Part shown: piece by piece, positions 1-5,669 of the stretch | Numbering within the stretch: the stretch's first letter is position 1 | How the letters are laid out: every line of letters begins with the position of its first letter | DNA from: Actinoplanes liguriensis | GTDB taxonomy: Bacteria > Actinomycetota > Actinomycetes > Mycobacteriales > Micromonosporaceae | NCBI GenBank assembly: GCA_000715855.1 | Contig: KL571354.1 | Coordinates: 3,881-10,856, forward strand | Direction: 5' to 3' | DNA length: 6,976 nucleotides | Translations under genes and position numbers: made by a program | The notes under the pieces: generated by a model | The model's database searches: none | What the model was told of the DNA's origin: nothing | The model's input: the letters and a program-made list of their open reading frames with translations, nothing else

Positions 1-22
1 CAGAGATGTGTATAAGAGACAG
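1..22 (+). other. Nextera transposon-end adapter at contig edge (artefact)
   Basis: Bases 4-22 read AGATGTGTATAAGAGACAG, the complete 19-base mosaic end used in tagmentation libraries. It is not genomic. It marks where the assembled fragment ended, so the lanM reading frame stops here for technical reasons. The next nine bases, GGCTCGGAG (22-30), also match a stretch of the read-2 Nextera adapter, so a few bases past 22 may be adapter-derived as well; in GC-rich DNA this could be chance. Confidence 0.96.
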
Positions 23-1918
23 GCTCGGAGGATGGCGCGGGTGTCCCGGCGATCGGGCCGGGCGCGGGCATGGTTCCCATCGACTCGCGGATGATCCGCA
101 GCTGGGCAGCCCGGTGCACCGGCCCGAACTGCCGCAGGCGGCCGGCCAGCACCTCGATGCCGGGGGCGTCGAAGAAGTCCGGCGCCACCGGGGCGGACGC
201 GGTGCGGATCGCCCGGTCGCCGGCCAGCGCGCGGAAGCACGGGATGTCGCCGGCCAGCAGCTGGCGCTTCTCCGACTCGATGATGGGGATCAGGTCGGGA
301 CGGGCGCCCGCGGCGGTCCACAGCTTGTCGAGCAGCCGGTCGCGGTCACGCGCGTCGCGCAGGTAGTCCGGGTGGTAGCTCTCGGTCAGGAACATGCTGT
401 ACCGGCGGGTCGGGCGGGGCAGGTAGCGCACCTCGACGTCACCGAAGCCGGCCAGCAGGTCGGCGAAGTCCTCGCGGTGCCGGACGATCAGGTCGTACGC
501 CTCGGTGAAGCCGGCCACCACCGCCTCGGTGTGCTCCTCGGGCCGCACCTCGGCGCCGACCAGCACCGGCCGGTTCTGCGCGCCCAGCATGGTCGCTTCC
601 ACCGCCTCGATCCGGGCCACGTCGGTGAACGGCTCCACGACCATCGGCACCGGCCGGGGCGCGGTCTGTGCCTCGCCGCCGCCGATCGCGCTGACGTCGA
701 CGCTCTTGCGCTCCCGGCCGCCGAACGCCCGGGCGGGCAGGATCCCGATCGCCAGCACGCTCTGGTTGAGCAGGTCGAGCGCCCGGGTGTAGGCGTCCGT
801 CGCGTCACCGGACGGGACCCCGGGCTGCAGCAGCGTCTCCAGGTCGATGGGCATGCAGGACGAGCCGGCCGCGATGACGTTCTCCATGTGCACGTCGACG
901 GCGCCGAGCAGCAGAGTGGTGGCCAGGACCGCGCCGGTACGCCGGTAGAAGCGGTCCAGGTCGGCGCGGTCGGCGCACGGCTCGTGCCGGACCAGCTCGC
1001 ACCAGCCGTAGGCGCCGCGGGCGGCAGGCTCAGGCCGTGCCGGTTCAGGGCCGCGGCGGTCTCGGCGTACGCGCGCTCCGGCCCGACCGGCCGGGGCTTG
1101 TACACCAGCTGGGCACCGGACCGGAAGGTCAGGATCGCGACCGCGCGGCCGCTGTTGTGCGGGTCTCCGAGGTCGGGCCGGAGCGCGGTGACCTCGCCCG
1201 CGCCGGCCGGCAGCAGCCCGGCGGCGTGCAGGGCGGGACGGTCGGCGTCCAGGCGCTGGAACAGCTCGGCCATCGCCGACGCCCAGCGGCGGCCGCACTC
1301 GACCATGGCCCGGCCGAGCACCGGGTACTCGCCGAAGAGCGAGCGCAGGTAGTCCGGGTCGGTCAGCAGGACCCGGTCGTAGTGGTCGTAGCGTTCCCCG
1401 GGGGTGGCGCCGGTCAGGCGGCCGTGCACCCGGGCCACGTTCAGTTCCAGCAGCAGGGTCCGGGTCGCGACCGTGAGCAGGCGGTTCGCGAGGCTCTCCA
1501 GCAGGGACACCCGGACGGTCCCGGCGGTGCGCGGCACCCGCGGCTCGTAGTACGCGAGGAACCTCTCGATCAGCCCGGCGAACGCCAGCCGGTCGAAGCC
1601 CTGCGCCCACAGCTTGGTCGACCGGGCGAGTCCGGTGACCGCGCCGGTCCCGGTCGCCAGCACGGCGGCCAGCTCGCCGGCCCAGTCGAGGGCCGTGCTC
1701 CCGGCGTCGTACGCGCCGTCGGTCAGCAGCCGGCCGAACTCGGCCCGGCTGAGTCCGAGCTCGCGCAGGCGGATGTCCAGGACCGGGTCGTCCAGGAACG
1801 CGGACTCGCGCCACGACTCGACCCGCTCGTGCTCCGCCACGGGGTCGCCGCCGGGGCCGGCGGAGCGCTCGTGCAGGTACGCGCTGGCCGGCGAAGCGGC
1901 GATCGCAAAGGATGACAT
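23..1918 (-). CDS. lanM: Class II lanthipeptide synthetase LanM, dehydratase part, frameshifted and truncated
   Basis: LanM enzymes phosphorylate Ser/Thr of the precursor core, eliminate phosphate, and close (methyl)lanthionine rings through a C-terminal LanC-like cyclase. Start is ATG 1918 (MSSFAIAASP) with an AGGAG site five bases upstream. The first frame runs to Leu298 (codon ending at 1025). The same protein resumes one frame over at 1013 (AYGWCELVRHEP) and stays open to the left edge. About 630 residues are present, which covers the dehydratase domain. Residues matching the CylM catalytic set are all found: D252 and H254 (GDPHNSG), K274 (LVYKPRP), the DVHMEN segment with D at 894-896, H at 888-890 and N at 879-881, D at 843-845 (PIDLET), and R at 426-428 with T at 408-410 (RPT). 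Their spacings match CylM, except for about five fewer residues between K274 and the DVH motif. The zinc-binding cyclase domain lies beyond the edge. lanA is directly upstream. Whether the frameshift is a sequencing error or real cannot be told from the sequence. Confidence 0.93.
1011..1027 (-). other. Frameshift site within lanM
   Basis: Upstream of this GC-only stretch the reading frame encodes ...AALNRHGLSL; downstream the correct family sequence AYGWCELVRHEP is in a different frame. The offset fits the loss of one base (or gain of two) in a run of CCG/CCC/GCG codons. If the first frame is followed instead, translation degenerates into Arg/Pro/Ser/Thr-rich sequence and stops at 488-490. 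A G/C homopolymer or assembly error is the simplest cause. Confidence 0.88.
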
Positions 1919-1923
1919 GCAGG

Positions 1924-1928
1924 CTCCT
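1924..1928 (-). promoter_or_regulatory. Ribosome binding site of lanM
   Basis: AGGAG on the minus strand, five bases before ATG 1918. It decides the start: the same frame remains open further upstream, to 2017 inside the 3' end of lanA, but no comparable site is seen there. Confidence 0.75.
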
Positions 1929-1941
1929 GCCGGGGAGAGGG

Positions 1942-1973
1942 TGCCGGGACCGGGGTCAGCCCCGGTCCCGGCA
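1942..1973 (-). terminator. Strong hairpin between lanA and lanM (attenuator)
   Basis: A perfect 14-base inverted repeat, TGCCGGGACCGGGG (1942-1955) and its complement (1960-1973), with a four-base loop TCAG. It lies 16 bases after the lanA stop and just before the lanM ribosome binding site. No T-run follows on the minus strand, so full termination is not certain. A partial terminator or mRNA-stabilising stem between a precursor gene and its modification enzyme is common in lantibiotic operons and would give more precursor than enzyme. That role is inferred. Confidence 0.8.
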
Positions 1974-1989
1974 GTGCGATGACCGTTGG

Positions 1990-2184
1990 TCAGCAGGCGC
2001 AGACGAGCGTGCCGCACTCGATGGTCAGGGTGCAGACCCAGCCGCTGCTGGCCGCGTAGATGGTGCGGTCCTCACGCAGGTCCTCGAAGCTCAGCTCGCC
2101 GAAGCCGAGGCCGGCCGGGTGAGCGGTGAGGTCCTCCCGGAGGTCGGTGTTCTTCCAGGTGGTTTCCACGGTGATGGCCGACAT
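1990..2184 (-). CDS. lanA: Lanthipeptide precursor, actagardine/deoxyactagardine B type
   Basis: A 64-residue precursor starting at ATG 2184, chosen over an upstream in-frame ATG at 2322 because a strong AGAAGGAG site sits right before it. The leader (residues 1-45) carries the FGELSFEDL segment typical of mersacidin-group leaders and ends in IYAA. The core, residues 46-64, is SSGWVCTLTIECGTLVCAC. From memory, actagardine is the same except for Val-Ile in place of Leu-Val at core positions 15-16, and deoxyactagardine B of Actinoplanes liguriae has exactly this Leu-Val pair. By analogy, rings would join Ser1-Cys6, Thr7-Cys12, Thr9-Cys17 and Thr14-Cys19; all eight partners are present. Mature actagardine-type peptides bind lipid II and block cell-wall synthesis in Gram-positive bacteria. 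The modifying enzyme LanM follows directly. In the literature these genes are called garA (actagardine) or, as I recall, ligA. Confidence 0.97.
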   Translation of the reverse strand: MSAITVETTWKNTDLREDLTAHPAGLGFGELSFEDLREDRTIYAASSGWVCTLTIECGTLVCAC

Positions 2185-2189
2185 GATGT

Positions 2190-2197
2190 CTCCTTCT
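2190..2197 (-). promoter_or_regulatory. Ribosome binding site of lanA
   Basis: AGAAGGAG on the minus strand, five bases before ATG 2184. It is the strongest Shine-Dalgarno match of the lanthipeptide genes, fitting a highly translated precursor, and it fixes the start codon. Confidence 0.88.
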
Positions 2198-2223
2198 GTG
2201 GGGGACTCCGGACAGGTACGTCC

Positions 2224-2233
2224 GAAGTACTTC
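2224..2233. repeat. GAAGTACTTC palindrome in the lanA leader region
   Basis: A perfect 10-base palindrome 40 bases before the lanA start. Just beside it, CGGAC and GTCCG flank a short AGGTAC spacer (about 2209-2224). It could be a small operator or a hairpin in the 5' untranslated region; nothing further supports either. Confidence 0.35.
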
Positions 2234-2283
2234 AGGAAAGGCTCCGGGACCACGGCGCCATAGCCACGGAGTGTTCTGCCGAG

Positions 2284-2308
2284 TACCGCGGAGGTATCAG
2301 CCGCGGTA
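2284..2308. repeat. Inverted repeat TACCGCGG-N9-CCGCGGTA
   Basis: Perfect 8-base arms (2284-2291 and 2301-2308), each containing the self-complementary CCGCGG, separated by nine bases. GTATC also follows both copies of CCGCGG, so the site reads as a direct repeat too. It lies about 100 bases before lanA and may be an operator or an RNA stem-loop in the transcript leader. Confidence 0.5.
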
Positions 2309-2346
2309 TCGACGAGAGACATTGGAGCAACCCTGATCGGTGAATG

Positions 2347-2426
2347 CCTACCCGCACATCGGGCACCGACCGGATGCGTTCGGCAGACGGTCGGCGGAAG
2401 GACGTCGGCACCTACCCGCAGATCGG
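2347..2426. repeat. Direct repeat pair CCTACCCGCA(C/G)ATCGG
   Basis: Two 16-base copies, 2347-2362 and 2411-2426, identical except for one base and 64 bases apart, close to six turns of the helix. Same-face spacing ahead of a regulated precursor gene suggests binding sites for an activator or repressor. No other copies were noticed in the window. Confidence 0.55.
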
Positions 2427-2504
2427 CGGGTTGACAGCCGCCATCAGTACTCTGACCTGTGCGTGACGGAGGGCGGACCGGGTGCCGGAAGAAATGCCGG
2501 TGGC

Positions 2505-3383
2505 CTACGCGGCGTCCTTCTCCAGGATGTCCGCGAACTCACGCCATTCCCGCGAACAATGGCGCGCGATTTTCGCCAGCGCCTGCGCGGAATGCGCCGG
2601 AATAGTGTCGACCAGCCCTTTCCATTCGCCGTCCTGAACGGCGTGGGCAATCAACCAGCGCAGCAGATCGCGCCCGGACTCGCTGAATCGCAACGACGGG
2701 TCGCTCGCCAAGCCCTGGACCAGCGACCGCAGCGGCGGGGAATCGTTTCCGGGGCGTGCCGCCGCGCGTTGCGTGGCGGGGATCGGGTCCTCGCCGCGGT
2801 GCAGCCGGTCCCGGACGTCACGGGCGGTCGACGGAGAGACGCCGGCGTGCCGGGCGATCTCCCGCAGTGAGGCGTCCGGCCGGTCCTGGAGGTAGTCGAC
2901 CGCTTTCAGCCGGCCCGCGGTGCTGCCGGCCGGCCGGACGCGGCTGTCCCTGTCTCTGTGTATAAGAGACAGCCCGCTGGACGCCGCGATCATCCGGTCC
3001 GACCAGTCAGGATGCATCGTGATGATGCGCTCCGCCGCACGGGTGCGCTCGGCGGCGGACAGCGGCAGCCCGTGCGTCACGTTGGCCTTGACGCTCAGCA
3101 CGTAGGCCTCCTGCTCGGTGCCGTCGAACAGCACCGCCCTGATCCGGTCGTCGCCGCGCAGCCGGGCCGCGCTCAGCCGGTGCGCGCCGTCGATGACCCG
3201 CATGGTCGCCCGGTGCACGACGATCGGCGGGAGCTCCGCCCCGAAGCCGGCGAGCACCTCGGTGTGCCGCGGGTCCTCACCGTTCAGTCGCGGCGAATCC
3301 ATCACTCGCAGGGAATTGACGGGCAGCAATTCAATTTGCGGTGATCCGCTGGCAATCGCCGGAGTGATTTTTTGCTCATGCAC
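2505..3383 (-). CDS. StrR-like ParB-domain transcriptional regulator, interrupted by adapter
   Basis: A DNA-binding regulator of the kind found in antibiotic clusters (StrR, Bbr and relatives), probably activating the lanthipeptide genes next to it; that target is inferred. Start is taken as GTG 3383, six bases after GGGGG; the frame is open up to an ATG at 3479, but that stretch holds an operator-like repeat and no family sequence. Of 292 residues, 18-95 form the ParB-like domain (SPRLNGED, LPPIVVHR, RVIDGAHRL), followed by NVTHGLPLS (101-109) and a first helix-turn-helix starting HPDWSDRMIAASSG. Residues 138-145 (LSLIHRDR) are encoded by adapter. The family pattern resumes at SRVRP, then a second helix-turn-helix (170-194, ASLREIARHAGVSPSTARDV) and a C-terminal domain (LLRWL, HCSREW). 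By comparison with the family as I remember it, about 25-30 residues are missing at the adapter, including the first recognition helix. The native gene is probably intact. Confidence 0.88.
   Translation of the reverse strand: MHEQKITPAIASGSPQIELLPVNSLRVMDSPRLNGEDPRHTEVLAGFGAELPPIVVHRATMRVIDGAHRLSAARLRGDDRIRAVLFDGTEQEAYVLSVKANVTHGLPLSAAERTRAAERIITMHPDWSDRMIAASSGLSLIHRDRDSRVRPAGSTAGRLKAVDYLQDRPDASLREIARHAGVSPSTARDVRDRLHRGEDPIPATQRAAARPGNDSPPLRSLVQGLASDPSLRFSESGRDLLRWLIAHAVQDGEWKGLVDTIPAHSAQALAKIARHCSREWREFADILEKDAA
2950..2972. other. Internal collapsed Nextera adapter (assembly artefact)
   Basis: CTGTCTCT (2950-2957) is followed directly by GTGTATAAGAGACAG (2958-2972): eight bases of one mosaic end joined to fifteen of the opposite one, giving 8-base inverted arms around GTGTATA. 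Such adapter dimers join two library fragments. Both flanks belong to the same regulator gene in the right order and orientation, so the join is probably local, with a short stretch of genome lost. Confidence 0.95.
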
Positions 3384-3715
3384 CGCAGTCCCCCGAATAA
3401 CTGGACGATATATCGCTTCGCCGACATTAACCACTTGTCGCGAAGTCGTAAAGCGGAGTGATTCACCGGCGCACGGCAATGCGAACGGTCACGGGACCTC
3501 CGGCGGCCCGGGCCGCATGAACGTTCACCCTGCTCACCACGCGGTTCCGGACAGTGGTCGAACGGGTGCACACGGCAACCGCCGGGCTAGGGAATGTCCC
3601 GAAATCTGCAAGTTGCATACTGCGCACCATCCGTCCGTCCACATCGGAGATTGTGGGATTTCATACATGCCCATGGGTCGATGGCTTCCGGTGGTGTCGC
3701 CTAGCGTCGGAAGCC
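3384..3715. promoter_or_regulatory. Divergent intergenic region, regulator and peptidase
   Basis: A 332-base stretch with no credible gene lies between the minus-strand regulator and the plus-strand peptidase and must hold promoters for both. The regulator side is relatively AT-rich with the palindrome CGATATATCG (3406-3415), a possible -10 area, next to an inverted repeat at 3416-3445. The middle has the 14-base palindrome GCGGCCCGGGCCGC (3503-3516) and TGCAAGTTGCA (3607-3617), either of which may be chance. The peptidase side ends in a long inverted repeat covering its start codon. Confidence 0.6.
3416..3445. promoter_or_regulatory. Inverted repeat, candidate StrR-type operator
   Basis: CTTCGCCGAC (3416-3425) and GTCGCGAAG (3437-3445) are inverted copies, apart from one extra C, separated by 11 bases. 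StrR sites, as I recall, are GTTCGACTG-N11-CAGTCGAAC; here the TTCG and CGAA ends are 20 rather than 19 bases apart. The site begins 33 bases before the regulator start, next to CGATATATCG, where it could serve autoregulation. Confidence 0.55.
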
Positions 3716-3717
3716 AT
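3681..3717 (+). promoter_or_regulatory. Palindrome over leaderless promoter and start of peptidase gene
   Basis: ATGGCTTCCG (3681-3690) and CGGAAGCCAT (3708-3717) are perfect 10-base inverted arms around a 17-base spacer. The right arm includes the first two bases of the peptidase start codon. A -10-like TAGCGT (3702-3707) sits in the spacer eight bases before ATG 3716, the usual spacing for a leaderless mRNA, and no well-placed ribosome site exists (GGAAG is only two bases away). No good -35 box was found. The palindrome may be an operator overlapping the promoter; if the transcript starts further upstream it would instead form a hairpin hiding the start codon. Confidence 0.55.
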
Positions 3718-5176
3718 GCGAACGTCCGCGGGCACCCGCGTCCTCACCGTCGGCGCCACCGTCGTCCTCGCCCTGGCCGCAGCCGCCGCACCGGCGCAGG
3801 CCGGGCCCTCGCCGTCACCCGGGTCCGCCGGCCTCGGCGACCGCCTCTACCCGCTGCTCGGCAACGGCGGCTACGACGTGCTCGACTACGACCTCCGCCT
3901 GCGCTACCCGGAGAAGGACCCGAAGCAGGTCGTATCCGGCGATGTGACGATCACCGCCGTCGCCGGGCAGAGCCTGTCCCGCTTCGACCTCGACTTCGGC
4001 GGCGCCTCGATCGGGCGCGTCTCGGTCGACGGGCAGCCCGCGCGGGCCGCCCGGGACGGCGACGAGCTGACCGTCATCCCGCGGCGCCCCCTTCCCCGGG
4101 GGCGGCTGTTCCGGGTCACGGTCGCGAACTTCACCGCCGCCCCGGCCGCTCTCGTGGCGACGCCGGACGGGACGGTGCTCGCTGCCCAGCCCGGCTCGGC
4201 GCACCTGCTGTTCCCCGGCAACGACCATCCACGGGACAAGGCGACCTTCACGATCACGCTCACCGTGCCGGCCGGCTGGACCGGGACGGCCAACGGCACG
4301 CTGGTGAGCACGACCGAGCACGACGGCCACGTCAGCTCGGTCTACCGCGAGTCCGCCCCGATGGCCACCGAGCTGGTGCAGACGGCCGTCGGCGACTTCG
4401 TGGTCGAGCGCCGCCCGGCGGCCGGCGGCACCCCGATCCGCGACGTGGTGCCGCGACGCCTCGCCGGCACGCTGCTGCCCGCGATCGCCGGGGAACGCGA
4501 GCAGCTCGCCTGGATGGAGAAGCAGGCCGGGCCCTATCCGTTCGAGGACTACGGCTCCCTGGTGATCGACGACGACCTGGGCTACGCCCTGGAGACCCAG
4601 ACCCTTTCGCTGTACGGCGCCGCCCTGTTCACCGGCCCCGAGACCACCCGCGGCCCGTCGATGACCCACGAGCTGGCCCACCAGTGGTTCGGCGACAGCG
4701 TCTCGCCGTTCTCGTGGAGCGACGTCTGGCTCAACGAGGGCCACGCCACCTGGTACGAGATGCTCTGGTCGGAGGAGACCGGCGGGTTCCCGCAGTACAC
4801 CGGCCTGGCCGACCGCGAGGCGTTCTTCAAGGCCGTCTACGCCGCCGGCGACATCTTCCGCGCCAGGTACGGTCCGGTCGCCGCCCCGCTCGACGCGGCG
4901 ACCACGTGGGACGTCTTCAACCCGAACGTCTACGCCGGCGGCGCGCTGGTCCTCTACGCGCTCCGGCAGAAGATCGGCGCGGCGACGTTCCAGCGGGTCG
5001 AACGCGCCTGGCTGACGACGTACCGCGGCCGCTCCGCCTCGACCGGTGACTTCATCACGCTCGCCTCGCGGGTCGCCCGCCAGGATCTGCGGCCGTTCCT
5101 GACCTCCTGGCTCCTCGGCGTCACGACCCCTCCGATGCCGAACCACCCGGACTGGGTGGTCACACCCGGGAGCTGA
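3716..5176 (+). CDS. Secreted M1-family zinc metallopeptidase
   Basis: A 486-residue zinc aminopeptidase-type enzyme, exported and acting outside the cell. ATG 3716 was chosen because it begins a clean Sec signal peptide: basic start MRTSAGTR, hydrophobic VLTVGATVVLALAAAAA, and a likely cleavage after AQA (residue 29). Earlier in-frame starts back to 3554 add no family sequence. The zinc site is HELAHQWFG, with H318, catalytic E319, H322 and third ligand E341 in WLNEGHATW, the standard 18-residue gap. The substrate-anchoring GXMEN motif is replaced by the variant ALETQ (291-295), which I recall as common in actinobacterial M1 peptidases. Y406 in NVYAGGAL sits 65 residues after E341, where the catalytic tyrosine belongs. 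It has the N-terminal beta domain and catalytic domain but no long C-terminal helical domain, so it is shorter than PepN. Substrate is unknown; trimming of the neighbouring lanthipeptide is possible but unproven. Its 3' end overlaps the convergent downstream gene by 17 bases. Confidence 0.94.
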   Translation: MRTSAGTRVLTVGATVVLALAAAAAPAQAGPSPSPGSAGLGDRLYPLLGNGGYDVLDYDLRLRYPEKDPKQVVSGDVTITAVAGQSLSRFDLDFGGASIGRVSVDGQPARAARDGDELTVIPRRPLPRGRLFRVTVANFTAAPAALVATPDGTVLAAQPGSAHLLFPGNDHPRDKATFTITLTVPAGWTGTANGTLVSTTEHDGHVSSVYRESAPMATELVQTAVGDFVVERRPAAGGTPIRDVVPRRLAGTLLPAIAGEREQLAWMEKQAGPYPFEDYGSLVIDDDLGYALETQTLSLYGAALFTGPETTRGPSMTHELAHQWFGDSVSPFSWSDVWLNEGHATWYEMLWSEETGGFPQYTGLADREAFFKAVYAAGDIFRARYGPVAAPLDAATTWDVFNPNVYAGGALVLYALRQKIGAATFQRVERAWLTTYRGRSASTGDFITLASRVARQDLRPFLTSWLLGVTTPPMPNHPDWVVTPGS

Positions 5177-5615
5177 CGACCGGCCGGCGTCCCCGGACGG
5201 CGAGGGCCGCCGCCGCGAGCGCGCCCAGCAGGCCGCCGATCATGCACAGCCAGAGACCGGGCCCGATGGTCGTGCCGGTGTCGGCCGCGACCAGGGCGGC
5301 GGTCATCGAGGTCAGGTGCCGGCTGTCCCAGGCCCCGAGCGTGAACAGCACCAGCCCGGCGCCGACCGAGAAGAACGTCTCGAGGCCGGGCAGGCGCTCG
5401 CCGCGCACGGCGGGCACCGCGTACCCGGCGAGCACGACCCCGAAGAACGCGGTGAACAGGTCGGACACGAGGCTCCCGGACACCTGGCTGCTGCCCTGCT
5501 CCGGGAAGTCGACCCAGGCCCACGGCAGGAACGACCCGACGACCGCGGCGAACCCGGAGACCAGCATCAGCCACGCGAGCGCCCGCCCGGCCGGGGAGAC
5601 CCGATGCTCCGTCAT
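5160..5615 (-). CDS. Hypothetical four-helix membrane protein
   Basis: A 151-residue protein of no family I recognise. ATG 5615 (MTEHRVSPAGR) is the only good start; a weak AGG lies about ten bases upstream. Four hydrophobic segments are visible at roughly residues 12-30, 48-70, 78-96 and 117-140, with a positively charged end RGRR after the last. The loop after helix 1 contains SFLPWAWVDFP, a short pattern often seen in small actinobacterial integral membrane proteins. Long, Ala/Gly/Leu-rich helices and no catalytic motif leave its role open. It lies 54 bases after the ABC permease gene in the same direction and could be co-transcribed with it, unless the hairpin between them stops transcription. 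Its 3' end overlaps the convergent peptidase gene, so the two transcripts are partly antisense. Confidence 0.75.
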   Translation of the reverse strand: MTEHRVSPAGRALAWLMLVSGFAAVVGSFLPWAWVDFPEQGSSQVSGSLVSDLFTAFFGVVLAGYAVPAVRGERLPGLETFFSVGAGLVLFTLGAWDSRHLTSMTAALVAADTGTTIGPGLWLCMIGGLLGALAAAALAVRGRRPVVSSRV

Positions 5616-5632
5616 GCGGGCAACCTACGCCT

Positions 5633-5662
5633 GCCCGCCCGCGGCAGGGTCCCCGGGCGGGC
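5633..5662 (-). terminator. GC-rich hairpin after the ABC permease gene
   Basis: GCCCGCCCG (5633-5641) and CGGGCGGGC (5654-5662) form a perfect 9-base stem with a 12-base loop, starting eight bases past the permease stop codon. There is no T-run, as is usual for actinomycete terminators, so it may end or only weaken transcription of the sugar transporter operon before the small membrane protein. Confidence 0.6.
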
Positions 5663-5669
5663 CTCCACG

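Larger units (their letters stand above)
2185..2504 (-). promoter_or_regulatory. Intergenic control region upstream of lanA
   Basis: This 320-base stretch separates the regulator stop codon from lanA and should hold the lanA promoter. No convincing gene is seen. Its clear structure is a pair of 16-base direct repeats (2347-2362 and 2411-2426), a CCGCGG-based inverted repeat (2284-2308) and the 10-base palindrome GAAGTACTTC (2224-2233). I could not assign -35 and -10 hexamers with confidence; on the minus strand each direct repeat ends in GGGTAGG, which resembles the start of a TAGRMT-type -10 box. A reading frame opens at ATG 2322 in frame with lanA, but it lacks a ribosome site and is probably not used. 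Confidence 0.6.

Noticed and set aside
6..1352. Long plus-strand open frame opposite lanM
   Set aside because: It begins in the adapter (MCIRDR is a known adapter peptide), is rich in Arg, Gly and Val as expected of a high-GC antisense frame, and the opposite strand encodes recognisable LanM sequence.
2185..2322. 46-residue N-terminal extension of the precursor from ATG 2322
   Set aside because: No ribosome site at that ATG, and the family leader begins at ATG 2184 behind a strong AGAAGGAG.
2431..2436. TTGACA on the plus strand as a -35 box
   Set aside because: No -10 box at the right distance, and it points into the 3' end of the oppositely oriented regulator gene.
2950..2972. Inverted repeat CTGTCTCT...AGAGACAG as a genomic hairpin or insertion-sequence end
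   Set aside because: It is an exact Tn5 mosaic-end library sequence, matching the other copy at the contig edge, with no transposase gene nearby.
3384..3479. 32-residue N-terminal extension of the regulator from ATG 3479
   Set aside because: It has no family similarity that I can see, overlaps an operator-like inverted repeat and AT-rich promoter-like sequence, and GTG 3383 has a ribosome site.
3503..3516. GCGGCCCGGGCCGC palindrome as an operator
   Set aside because: Short GC-only palindromes are expected by chance in DNA of this composition; no other support.
3118..5049. 643-codon plus-strand frame running through the regulator and the peptidase gene
   Set aside because: It crosses two genes in the wrong frame and becomes Arg/Pro-rich; the peptidase frame has a full M1 active site and a signal peptide.
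3815..5146. 443-codon minus-strand frame opposite the peptidase gene
   Set aside because: Low-complexity Gly/Arg/Val-rich antisense frame, typical of high-GC DNA, with no domain pattern.
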